Part shown: piece after piece, positions 8,517-16,113 of the stretch
Position numbering within the stretch: the stretch's first letter is position 1
How the letters are laid out: each line of letters starts with the position of its first letter
Source of the DNA: Anaerolineae bacterium
Lineage (GTDB): Bacteria > Chloroflexota > Anaerolineae > DUEN01
Length of the DNA: 64,000 nucleotides
Reading direction: 5' to 3'
NCBI GenBank assembly: GCA_025060615.1
Contig: JANXBS010000003.1
Coordinates: 110,441 to 174,440 of the forward strand
Notes under the pieces: model-generated
Database searches by the model: none
What the model saw: only the letters and a program-made list of their open reading frames with translations
Told to the model about the DNA's origin: nothing
Translations under genes and position numbers: made by a program

Positions 8517-9875
8517 TTATTCTGGTATCTCTTTAGCTAAGGCCTCCTCGATCTTTCTAGCAGCATCGCTGAGAGCATCCTGCGGTGGGCGATCGCCGAA
8601 GATAGACTCATCAAAAGCCTGTTGCAGGGCGTCAGTAATCGCAGGGTACTCAGAGCTACGTGGACGGGCCTTGCCAGCTAACATGGCCTCAATGAAGATC
8701 TTCAACTGCGGCACTTCTGCCAGGCGCTGCTCAGCAATAGACTTGCGTCCGGTGAGAGCATAGCCATACTTCGAAGTATGCAATTGCCACTCGTCACTCA
8801 TCATGAACTTCAGAAACTCGATCGCCTCAGGGATATGCTTACCCTGCCTATAAGCCGAGATGAGCCAACCACCCACACCGCTGACAAATTTTCCTCCAGC
8901 TGTTTTCGGGGGAACTGGAGCGATATCCCACTTGAACTTAGGTGGATTCACCTGGGTTAGATTGGCCAGATCGAAAGCACCAGTCTCCCCCATGGCAACT
9001 AATTGGCCGTACCATGTACCCTCTGGTCCAGCCTGCATTACACCTGCTTTAGGCCAGATGTAATACTTCTTAATCAAGTCGGACAGGAATTGAATTGCCT
9101 CAACCGCTGGCGGCTCTGCAATGGTGACTTTCTTATTGGCATCGTACACATCACCGCCATTGGTCCAGATCCATCCTAGGATCATCCATGTGGCTCCCTC
9201 ACCCCGACAACACCAGGTCTCAAAGGCAGCCTGTCTCAACGCATTGGGATCGAAACCTGGCTCATTGGCCTTCTTGCCACTTTGATCTATGGTGAGCTGC
9301 TGACCATAAGTCACTAGCTCATCCCACGTGGTAGGCACTGGGACGTCTGCCTTCTCCAGCATGTCCATATTGACGCGAAGGGCTTGCGAATTTGTCTCCA
9401 GTACAGAGGCATAGACTTTGCCTCGCCATTCCATCTCTGCACGAGCAGAGGGGTAGAAGTCGTCCAGCAACTTTGGATCAATTCCCTCAATCTCTGCCGT
9501 CAAGCCACGTGCTGTGTAGGCTGGGACGTTGATACCATCAACAGCGAACAAATCAGGCAATGTCCCGCCAGCTGCAGCAGTGCGGAACTTCTGTTCCCAC
9601 TCGCTGGGCACTCGAGTAAACTTAAACTGAACGCCAGGATGTTGTGGCTCAAAATTCTTCCGCACAAAATCGGTCACTTTGATGTTATCATCCAGCGGAT
9701 GTGGTGCCCATAGCTCAAGGGTGATAGCCTCGGCAGCCGGCTTAGCCTCTTCAGCCACCTTGCCCTCAGGCACAGCCGTCATAGGAACAGGCTGGCATGC
9801 TGCCGCTGCAATCCCTACGCTGCTTGCCCCTACAAGTTTTAAGAAATCGCGCCGACTGAACGTCTTGGTACTCAT
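8517..9875 (-). CDS. Carbohydrate ABC transporter substrate-binding protein, family 1 (Tat lipoprotein)
   Basis: This is the extracellular sugar-binding protein, 452 residues from the ATG at 9875, which follows AGGAGA. A longer GTG-initiated form (9968) would place the signal peptide inside the protein. The N-terminus is a clear twin-arginine signal (FSRRDFLKLVG) ending in the lipobox AAAC (Cys29), indicating folded export and lipid anchoring. The mature part has family 1 features: ITLELWAPH, GGTLPDLFAVDG and GVGGWLISAYRQGKH. It is followed by the 8446-8497 hairpin and the MalF/MalG genes, and preceded by a LacI regulator. Sugar specificity cannot be read from the sequence. Confidence 0.92.
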   Translation of the reverse strand: MSTKTFSRRDFLKLVGASSVGIAAAACQPVPMTAVPEGKVAEEAKPAAEAITLELWAPHPLDDNIKVTDFVRKNFEPQHPGVQFKFTRVPSEWEQKFRTAAAGGTLPDLFAVDGINVPAYTARGLTAEIEGIDPKLLDDFYPSARAEMEWRGKVYASVLETNSQALRVNMDMLEKADVPVPTTWDELVTYGQQLTIDQSGKKANEPGFDPNALRQAAFETWCCRGEGATWMILGWIWTNGGDVYDANKKVTIAEPPAVEAIQFLSDLIKKYYIWPKAGVMQAGPEGTWYGQLVAMGETGAFDLANLTQVNPPKFKWDIAPVPPKTAGGKFVSGVGGWLISAYRQGKHIPEAIEFLKFMMSDEWQLHTSKYGYALTGRKSIAEQRLAEVPQLKIFIEAMLAGKARPRSSEYPAITDALQQAFDESIFGDRPPQDALSDAARKIEEALAKEIPE

Positions 9876-10015
9876 AGGATTTTCTCTCCTTATCTCGTTA
9901 ATAGCGACGGTTTCTCGATAGCTTATTGCCGAAAGGAAAAATCGTTTTTGAAGTAAATGTTCAATCACCTCCCTTCTCTCTGAAGAAACTAAATTAAGAA
10001 GACCGATACACCTTA

Positions 10016-11029
10016 TTATAGCGCGGACAATAGTGCCGTGGACCCTCGGATCAGCAAGTGCGTATACACTAACGTCTGTGTTGGAGGAGCCTTGCGTCCC
10101 TGTAGCAGATCCGCTAACTTTTGCATGGCCACAATGCCTAGCTCACGCTTGGGGATGTGCACAGTGGTCAGCGGAGGAGAGGTATGGCCACTTTCAGCCA
10201 CGTTGTCAAAGCCTACGATGGAGATGTCCTCAGGCACCCGTACCCCTGCCTCCCTCATTGCCTCCAATGCCCCAAATGCCGTCTTGTCACTCACCGCAAA
10301 GACCGCCGTGGGACGTGGCGAACGCTCCAACAGGGCCTTCATCTCCCGATATCCCTTCTTGGGATATCCGCTGGATAGCGAAGGCTGCAAGATCAGCTCT
10401 TCACGGGTCAATCCCGCCTCGCCGGCCGCGATGAGGGCGCCGGCCAGCCGGTCACCCAGCGTTTTATATTTTTCCGGACCACAGATGATCGCGATATGAC
10501 GATGCCCCAGCTCCAAGAGGTGACGAAGGGCCTGATAGCCGCCGGAGATGTTGTCCGGCAATACACAATCCAGATCCGCCCCTCGCACATAGTTGTCCAG
10601 CAGCACAAACGGAATGCCTGCTCGCTGCACCTCGAGGATCTGCGCGTCGGTGATGCTGCCGCCGCCGAGGATCAACCACCCTTCGGCCCGGTGACCGGAG
10701 AGCACCTGCTTGAGGTCCTGACCTTCCACAATGGAGAAGATCACGCTCATCCCCAGCGCCTTCGCCTGCTGCTCAATGCCTTGGATCACCTCAGCGTAGA
10801 AGATGTCACTAAAGACCGGCAAAGGAAGCCGTTCAACCACAAGCCCTACTAGACGATGATGGTTGGCCCTTGAGCGAAAGCGCGGCTGGTATCCCAGTTT
10901 CTCAATCGCCGCGGCAATCCGTTGTTGCATGGCCGGGCTGACCCCCGGCCGTCCACGCACATACAGTGAGACGGTGGAAGGAGACGCATGGGCTTCGCGA
11001 GCTATGTCGCGTAGAGTGATACGAGCCAA
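10016..11029 (-). CDS. LacI-family transcriptional regulator
   Basis: This is a 337-residue sugar-responsive repressor. The N-terminal helix-turn-helix (ITLRDIAREAHASPSTVSLYV, residues 4-24) and hinge (AAIEKLGYQPR) are followed by a periplasmic-binding-protein-like effector domain (from about residue 60). That domain has the typical AVFAVSDKTAFGALEAMREAG and DISIVGFDN segments. The best start is a TTG at 11029, preceded by GAGG; no in-frame ATG or GTG fits the family N-terminus. It lies directly upstream of, and on the same strand as, the sugar transporter operon, which it very likely controls together with itself. Confidence 0.93.
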   Translation of the reverse strand: MARITLRDIAREAHASPSTVSLYVRGRPGVSPAMQQRIAAAIEKLGYQPRFRSRANHHRLVGLVVERLPLPVFSDIFYAEVIQGIEQQAKALGMSVIFSIVEGQDLKQVLSGHRAEGWLILGGGSITDAQILEVQRAGIPFVLLDNYVRGADLDCVLPDNISGGYQALRHLLELGHRHIAIICGPEKYKTLGDRLAGALIAAGEAGLTREELILQPSLSSGYPKKGYREMKALLERSPRPTAVFAVSDKTAFGALEAMREAGVRVPEDISIVGFDNVAESGHTSPPLTTVHIPKRELGIVAMQKLADLLQGRKAPPTQTLVYTHLLIRGSTALLSAL

Positions 11030-11062
11030 GGGGGAGACCTCATCTAAAGAATTTGCAGAAGC

Positions 11063-11092
11063 ATTATAACACGTACAGGGCTAAAAAGTCAA
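11063..11092 (-). promoter_or_regulatory. Sigma-70-type promoter of the LacI regulator
   Basis: Read on the minus strand, TTGACT (11092-11087) is separated by 18 bases from a perfect TATAAT (11068-11063), which lies 33 bases upstream of the regulator's TTG start. Both hexamers are near consensus. Confidence 0.75.
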
Positions 11093-11122
11093 GATATGAC
11101 TCGCACAAGCTTTGTAAATTTG

Positions 11123-11135
11123 ATCGAAATTCGAT
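11123..11135. promoter_or_regulatory. Candidate LacI-type operator palindrome
   Basis: ATCGAA-A-TTCGAT is a perfect 13-base palindrome about 30 bases upstream of the -35 box of the LacI-family gene. It may be an autoregulatory site, but LacI operators usually have a central CG and usually overlap the promoter. No second copy was found before the binding-protein gene, so the assignment is tentative. Confidence 0.35.
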
Positions 11136-11568
11136 TGATTATGAAGTCCAATTACTATACGCTTTTCTAGTCACCATTAGGATCCATTCGCCACAATGAA
11201 GGGGCGTGGGTGACCTTTCTCCTCAACGCTTCGAATGAGAGAGGACCAAACGAACTGTGTCAGATCTGGCGGGTGGCCGTAGGAGTACCGGAATAGGTGC
11301 TTTAGATCCTCGAGGCTCCTCAAGCCCTGCTCAAGAACAATAAACTGCTTGGAAGAAGTAACCAACCGATCATGATCGCTGAATCGCTTTTAAATTTAGC
11401 CGCCACGTTGATAAGGCTAACTTCCTCCAGGGTTGCTCCGCTACTCGCGAGCTTTGAGTAAGGATGAATTGCGGCGCCACAATCCAGAAACTGGGCTATC
11501 GCTTTCGATCAGCAGCTTAGCCCACCGTGCGGTGGACAGAAGGGGGTTGATCACAACACGCTGCGCCC
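11136..11568. other. Intergenic stretch without a convincing gene
   Basis: A 62-residue open frame runs on the minus strand at 11177-11365 (ending HPRPFIVANGS), but it has no recognisable domain or clear ribosome site. The remainder has no long open frame. It separates the LacI regulator from the 135-residue hypothetical gene. Confidence 0.5.
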
Positions 11569-11976
11569 CTACATCGCCGTATCCCCTTTTAGCCCCACTG
11601 CCTCGCGCAGGGCGTCCACCGCGATCAGAAGGACCCCTATCGCAGCGCGCAGAGGCTCGGAAGTCAGAGGCGCCCTACCAACGGGCAGGAGCACGCGCAG
11701 CCGCACCTCACCATCCTCAGGGGCGCGAACAATCGCCACGCCAGGCCAACGCCAAGCTAGGGCCAGCAGCGCCTCGGCCTGCTCCCGCGGCTGTTGGCCC
11801 AACCCAATAGCCTCCAGGAGTACGGCTTGGCCGCCCGCGGCTGGCCGTAAGGCGAGATCAGCAGGGCCTGTCTCGGCGCGAAAGCTGGTCAGAAGCACCT
11901 CGCGCTCGGGAATGGTCTGGTATTGCCAACCTAGGGCGTTGAAGACTTGGACGATCTCGGACAGAGTGATAGGCAT
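11569..11976 (-). CDS. Hypothetical protein, 135 aa, possibly YbjN/secretion-chaperone-like
   Basis: A small acidic protein of 135 residues with GGAGG seven bases before the ATG, so it is probably expressed. The layout is an N-terminal helix (ITLSEIVQVFNALGW), alternating short strands (EVLLTSFRAE, VRLRVLLPVG) and a long hydrophobic C-terminal helix (LRAAIGVLLIAVDALREAVGL). This order resembles the YbjN/type III chaperone-like fold seen in many small bacterial proteins, but no diagnostic motif is present, so the similarity is only suggestive. It stands alone, with the divergent PIG-L gene on the other side. Confidence 0.55.
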   Translation of the reverse strand: MPITLSEIVQVFNALGWQYQTIPEREVLLTSFRAETGPADLALRPAAGGQAVLLEAIGLGQQPREQAEALLALAWRWPGVAIVRAPEDGEVRLRVLLPVGRAPLTSEPLRAAIGVLLIAVDALREAVGLKGDTAM

Positions 11977-12288
11977 GTGAACCTCCGAAAAAGGTTGATC
12001 CCAAGAACAGCCGGGACGCTCATCATCGGTTTGCGCTTTGAGGGGGCACTCCCAGGCTTACCAGTCCATCGTCGGGCTGAAAGGACAAAGAACAGCACAC
12101 CATCTTAAAATAGCCCGTTTCAACAGGTTGAGGATACATGGCCCGGCGATGGCTCATCGGCATTCTATCGCCTTGCCATATGGCCGTCAAGGGCATGTAG
12201 CACAACTGCGAGCAGTTGTGCTCTTCTTGTGAGGGGCGTTCTGAAAACTCGCTGACAAATCGTACATACGCTCGGACATGGAGGTCCC
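11977..12288. other. Intergenic region with one copy of a dispersed 25-bp repeat
   Basis: This divergent region holds no recognisable gene. It contains the block at 12066-12090 (key part GGGCTGAAAGGACAAAG) that recurs at 45099-45123. Open frames on both strands here have no family features. Confidence 0.5.
12066..12090 (+). repeat. 25-bp dispersed repeat, copy A
   Basis: This block matches 45099-45123 at 23 of 25 positions, including 17 identical bases in a row. Both copies lie in gene-poor spacers. It may be the end of a decayed insertion sequence or a short interspersed element. Confidence 0.55.
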
Positions 12289-12318
12289 TTGTCACCGCTG
12301 CTAGGGCTATGCTAGAAT
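12289..12318 (+). promoter_or_regulatory. Promoter of the PIG-L deacetylase gene
   Basis: TTGTCA (12289-12294), an 18-base spacer and TAGAAT (12313-12318) lie 41 bases before the chosen ATG at 12360. Their position argues against the longer reading frame that opens at 12216. Confidence 0.55.
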
Positions 12319-12359
12319 GGAAGAGAGACCGAAAGGATTGCCTGAGGTCAAGAGGCGTT

Positions 12360-13229
12360 ATGTTAGGCCAAGGTTTCACTTACTACGATCTGCAGCGCAA
12401 CCTTTCAAGCACGGACATCACTCTATTCTTCCCGAGTTGGCAGCCAGGCGACGAGCGAGTGGTGATTCTCTCGCCCCATGACGATGACGCGCTTCTGGGA
12501 GCTGGTTACCTCCTCCTCGCCATACAGGCCAGCGGCGGTGAGGTCTATATCCTTATCCTGTGCGATGGAAGCGCGGGCTATTCAACGCCGGCTGAGAAGA
12601 AAGATATCATCGCCATACGGCGTGCTGAGACCCTTATTGCTTACAAGGCGCTCGATGTGGACGCGTCCCACATCCTTCGCTGTGATTACCCAGACTTCAG
12701 CCTGGCTGGATACCTTGGGTGGCAGCTACCCGACGGTTCGCCTGGCACGATGCAGCGCATCCTGCCGGAGCTGCGACGCTTGCGCGCCACCCGATTGCTG
12801 GTACCCAATGGCTATCGTGAGCACGTGGACCACGAGGCAGCAGAGCGCATCGGCCGCTACGATGGCCCACAGGTGGGTGATCCGGTGCTGGCCGATCTGG
12901 GGCTGGCCCTGCCTGTGCGCAGTCTGCTCCAATACGCCGTGTGGAGCGATTTTTCACCGGAGGACGCACTCGTGCATGGGCGGTCGCCGGCGCTTCGGGC
13001 AAACCGGGCGCTGCTGGCCCCTGCCGAGGTCGAAGATCGAGTGATGGCAGGGTTGCAGGCGTTTCGCTCTCAAGCGCGTATCATTGAAGGACTGGTAGCG
13101 GCAAGAACCGCCCGCCGCCACGATGATCGCTGGCTGGAGCTCTATTTAGCCTTTGATCCCCGGCCTCCCTTGGACTACTCGCCTTATCACGCAGCGATCC
13201 GCCGTATCGATGGCATCCGGCGGGTTTGA
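12360..13229 (+). CDS. PIG-L family deacetylase (LmbE-like)
   Basis: A 289-residue zinc-dependent N-acetylglucosamine-type deacetylase of the PIG-L/LmbE superfamily. The metal-binding N-terminal motif reads SPHDDDALLGAG (His40, Asp42/43), and the second histidine motif is REHVDHEA (His155, His158). The ATG at 12360 was chosen because it follows AAGAGG and lies downstream of a promoter-like sequence; earlier in-frame starts would precede that promoter. The next gene, 36 bases downstream, is a GT4 glycosyltransferase. The pair recalls pathways in which a GlcNAc-containing lipid or thiol precursor is glycosylated and deacetylated. The exact substrate is unknown. Confidence 0.88.
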   Translation: MLGQGFTYYDLQRNLSSTDITLFFPSWQPGDERVVILSPHDDDALLGAGYLLLAIQASGGEVYILILCDGSAGYSTPAEKKDIIAIRRAETLIAYKALDVDASHILRCDYPDFSLAGYLGWQLPDGSPGTMQRILPELRRLRATRLLVPNGYREHVDHEAAERIGRYDGPQVGDPVLADLGLALPVRSLLQYAVWSDFSPEDALVHGRSPALRANRALLAPAEVEDRVMAGLQAFRSQARIIEGLVAARTARRHDDRWLELYLAFDPRPPLDYSPYHAAIRRIDGIRRV

Positions 13230-13265
13230 AGCGGATAAGATCGGTAGAGGACGGGGGGAGAGGCT

Positions 13266-14423
13266 ATGCGCGTGGCGATGGTAGGGCCGTTTGGGCTGCG
13301 AACGCGCGGCACGATGTGGCGGCGAGCGTTGCCGTTGGGTCGGGCACTGGCCCGCCGCGGCCATCGCGTGACCCTGATCGTGCCCCCCTGGGATAGCCCG
13401 GCCGATAGCGGGCAAGCCTGGGAGGATCGTGGCGTGCGAGTGGTGAACGTCCGCCTGGGCAACTCGGGCTTGATGACCGCTCGCCTGTTACGAGAAATCC
13501 TAGCCGCCCGACCAGAGGTCGTACACGTCTTCAAGCCCATTGCTTTTAGTGGATTCGTAACATTGGCATTGTACCTCGTCCGACGCCAGGGGCTATGGCG
13601 AGGCCGGCTGGTTTTGGACGCAGACGACTGGGAAGGGAGCGGCGGTTGGATAGATCGCGCAGGCTACCCGATGTTGGTGCGCTGGCTTTTTGCCTGGCAG
13701 GAGACGTGGGGCTTGCGTCATGCTGACGCGCTGACCGTGGCCTCTCGCTGGCTGGCGGTACAGGCCCGCATGTTGGGGGCTCGGCAGATCACACACGTCC
13801 CCAACGGCGTAGACCTCGCCGACTGGCCACGGCGATCGCAGTATGCGAACAACCCTCCTGCAGCGTTGCTGCTCACCCGCTTCATTGAGTTCCCGCCTGC
13901 GCAATTGGTGGACATTTGGGCGGGCGTGCACCATCGGCTGCCTGAGGCGACCTTGATCGTGGCCGGGGGCGCTCTGCGCGGGGAGGTGCGCCTCGCGCAG
14001 CTCTTGATGGAAGCAGGCCTGCCGACAGCGCGCGTCCGCTGGCAGGGCTTCCTCCCCTACACCGTCCTTCCATCATTATGCGCCAAGGCTGAAGTAGCCC
14101 TCTTTCCGGCTCGGGCGAGCCGGCTCAACCGGGCGAAATGCCCGACGCGGTTGGCCGACGTTATGGCTGCGGGATTGCCGGTCATCGCTCATCGCGTCGG
14201 TGAGCATGAGACCTACGTAGTTCATCAGGAGACAGGTCTGTTGATCTCCCCCGGGGACGACGCCGCAATGAGTGAGGCCATCCTTTCACTGCTGAAGGAT
14301 CGGCCGAGAGCGGAACGGATGGGACAGGCTGCTCGCCAGCGCATTGCTGACCACTTCACCTGGGATCGGCTAGCCTCACGGGTCGAGGAGGTCTACTTGA
14401 GTCTAGCAAGCCAGGCCCGCTAA
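13266..14423 (+). CDS. Glycosyltransferase family 4 (GT-B)
   Basis: A 385-residue retaining glycosyltransferase with the GT-B double Rossmann arrangement. The N-terminal domain opens with MRVAMVGPFGLRTRGTMWRR and includes PEVVHVFKP. The C-terminal donor-binding domain includes LIVAGG, VRWQGFLPYTVLPSLCAKAEVALFPAR and the ADVMAAGLPVIAHRVGEHETYV loop, corresponding to the E-x7-E region of GT4 enzymes. The ATG follows GGGGAGAGG. Its position after the PIG-L deacetylase gene suggests a joint role in making a glycoconjugate, possibly of the cell envelope. Donor and acceptor are not predictable. Confidence 0.87.
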   Translation: MRVAMVGPFGLRTRGTMWRRALPLGRALARRGHRVTLIVPPWDSPADSGQAWEDRGVRVVNVRLGNSGLMTARLLREILAARPEVVHVFKPIAFSGFVTLALYLVRRQGLWRGRLVLDADDWEGSGGWIDRAGYPMLVRWLFAWQETWGLRHADALTVASRWLAVQARMLGARQITHVPNGVDLADWPRRSQYANNPPAALLLTRFIEFPPAQLVDIWAGVHHRLPEATLIVAGGALRGEVRLAQLLMEAGLPTARVRWQGFLPYTVLPSLCAKAEVALFPARASRLNRAKCPTRLADVMAAGLPVIAHRVGEHETYVVHQETGLLISPGDDAAMSEAILSLLKDRPRAERMGQAARQRIADHFTWDRLASRVEEVYLSLASQAR

Positions 14424-14470
14424 ATGTAAAACCAAGCCAGGAAGGGGTAGGGAAGGGCTAAGAGAAGCCT

Positions 14471-14494
14471 TTGCGGAGGGAACTCCTTCCGCAA
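14471..14494 (+). terminator. Hairpin after the glycosyltransferase gene
   Basis: TTGCGGA pairs with TCCGCAA around a short loop, extended by GG/CC with a bulge. No T-run follows. It lies 48 bases after the glycosyltransferase stop and may end that transcript or belong to the leader of the next gene. Confidence 0.35.
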
Positions 14495-14605
14495 CTCCCC
14501 AACGTTCCAGCGCGAAGATGCCTTTCTCCAAAGTCACGGTTAAATGCAGAGCCACTGTGGGAAAGGAAAAGAGGTATAAATCTGGCATCGAGGAGGGATG
14601 CTCTT

Positions 14606-15466
14606 ATGGAACCAGTACGGATCGGCATCATCGGCGGCAGCGGCCTGTATCAGATGGAAGCGCTCCAAGATGTGCAGGAGATATGGCTGGACACGCCGTT
14701 TGGCCCCCCATCAGACGCCTATATCGTAGGTACGCTGGAAGGACAGCGCGTGGCCTTCCTACCCCGTCATGGCCGTGGCCATCGCATCATGCCCGGCGCG
14801 CTCAACAGCCGTGCCAACATCTGGGGCTTTAAGAAGCTGGGCGTGGAGCGGCTGATCTCGATCACGGCCTGCGGTAGCATGAAGGAAGAGTATCAGCCCG
14901 GCCACGTCGTCATTCCAGACCAGCTCTTCGATCGCACGCGCGGCCGGCCGCTTACCTTCTTCGACGAGGGGGTGGTCGTTCACGTCTCCTTCGCCGAACC
15001 GTTCTGTCCAGAGCTGAGCCGAGCCATCTATGAGGCGGTCCGAGAGGTGGGGATCCCCGTCCATTGGGGCGGCACTTTCATTACCATCGAAGGGCCGCGC
15101 TTCAGTACCAAGGCCGAATCTCGCATCTTCCGACAGTGGGGCGTGGATATTATCGGCATGACCGCTGTGCCGGAAGCCCAATTGGCCCGTGAAGCCGAGA
15201 TCTGCTATGCGGCGATGGCGCACGTTACCGACTACGACGTATGGCATGAGGCGGAAGAGCCGGTGACCGTGGAGATGGTGGTGCGCCGGTTGTTGCAGAA
15301 CGTCGAGGCCACGAAGCAGGCGGTGCGGAAGCTCATACCCCGGCTAAGCGGCCCTCGTACCTGCCCATGTGGCAGCGCGCTGAAGGATGCCATCATCACG
15401 GACCGTGCTGCCATCCCGCCTGCAGTGCGGGCCCGGCTCGAACTGCTATTGGGCAAGTATCTATAA
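14606..15466 (+). CDS. mtnP: S-methyl-5'-thioadenosine phosphorylase
   Basis: This enzyme cleaves 5'-methylthioadenosine with phosphate to adenine and 5-methylthioribose-1-phosphate, in methionine salvage and polyamine by-product recycling. The 286 residues carry the phosphate-binding GGSGLY, the FLPRHGRGHRI stretch, the ITACGSMKEEY core, the EGPRFSTKAESR signature and the IGMTAVPEAQLAREAE substrate segment, all typical of MtnP rather than purine nucleoside phosphorylases of other specificity. The ATG at 14606 has GAGGAGG eight bases upstream; a longer frame from 14471 would add 45 non-homologous residues. The preceding leader can fold (see findings). Confidence 0.93.
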   Translation: MEPVRIGIIGGSGLYQMEALQDVQEIWLDTPFGPPSDAYIVGTLEGQRVAFLPRHGRGHRIMPGALNSRANIWGFKKLGVERLISITACGSMKEEYQPGHVVIPDQLFDRTRGRPLTFFDEGVVVHVSFAEPFCPELSRAIYEAVREVGIPVHWGGTFITIEGPRFSTKAESRIFRQWGVDIIGMTAVPEAQLAREAEICYAAMAHVTDYDVWHEAEEPVTVEMVVRRLLQNVEATKQAVRKLIPRLSGPRTCPCGSALKDAIITDRAAIPPAVRARLELLLGKYL

Positions 15467-15573
15467 TGCCCTGACCGTCCAGGGGATGAAACTTCGCTTG
15501 CCGTAGATGCGTATTGGATTAGGGACGGAAGCTCTAGAGCGCGCCAGCTTCTGATCTTCCGGTGAAGTGTCTT
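15467..15573. other. Spacer after mtnP
   Basis: No gene or regulatory site recognised here; it leads into two decayed coding fragments that fill the gap up to 16113. Confidence 0.4.
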
Positions 15574-15778
15574 ATGGCCTAACGATTTGAACGGTTGTTG
15601 AGAGAGGGACGCGAGGATATCTTGCCTCTTGCCTATCTGTGCAAAGTATGGCGCGCCCAATGTCCGAATTTCCGGCTCGGTGGCTAGCAACGAGGTAGAC
15701 TGCGGCCAGCACGACCTTCCAGTTCTAAAGCTGGCGGTTCAACGGCTGCTCAAACAGCTTGAGGGGTTAAGCGAGTGA
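15574..15778 (+). pseudogene. Decayed MNT-type nucleotidyltransferase (frameshifted remnant)
   Basis: Two overlapping frames together read like the N-terminus of a small DNA-polymerase-beta-like nucleotidyltransferase (MNT, the antitoxin-side partner of HEPN proteins). One frame gives FERLLREGREDILPLAYLC. After a one-base shift near 15642-15650, the other gives AKYGAPNVRISGSVASNE, corresponding to the family pattern KYGAxNVRVFGSVARGE. The catalytic SDxD stretch is eroded to CGQHDL, an early TAA follows the putative ATG at 15574, and the protein ends after about 30 further residues at 15778. No HEPN partner remains. Recognition rests on motif memory, not on a search. Confidence 0.5.
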
Positions 15779-15910
15779 ACAACGTGCGAATTTGCCCGTA
15801 TTATCCGAATCGTTTATGATGGCACTTACTAAACGTTCAGTTATCAAGGAGAGCACCTTAGCCCTTGTCCTCTCACACGAAGCGATCCTTTATTTGGGCT
15901 ATGACATATA

Positions 15911-16054
15911 GTGCTGGTCTATGCGGGATTACATGGCCTTACTCGGATGCGCATTGGCAAAGCCATATGGCTGGCAGCTATTTACGCAGCGCTCAGTTTA
16001 GTTGTGTGCTTGATTCCAGCCCTGATTGGACGCGCCTTCGCACCCGGAGGATAG
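15911..16054 (+). pseudogene. Short membrane-helix fragment upstream of the export genes
   Basis: A 47-codon frame opening with GTG encodes one strong membrane helix (IWLAAIYAALSLVVCLIPAL) after a short basic stretch (GLTRMRIGKA). It is preceded in frame by a stop and has no clear ribosome site, so it looks like the 3' remnant of a larger membrane-protein gene. A small real protein cannot be excluded. Confidence 0.3.
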
Positions 16055-16113
16055 CGTCTCCTCATCGCGATCGCCTGTTTTCCGTCATCTACCGTCCAGA
16101 GGGGTGAGAAATT

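Noticed and set aside
12023-12379. Minus-strand 118-codon open frame before the PIG-L gene
   Set aside because: It spans the PIG-L promoter and the dispersed repeat and has no family features.
14517-14589. Cobalamin riboswitch before mtnP
   Set aside because: GCCACTG is present, but the B12 box and other conserved parts are missing, so only a generic foldable leader is reported.
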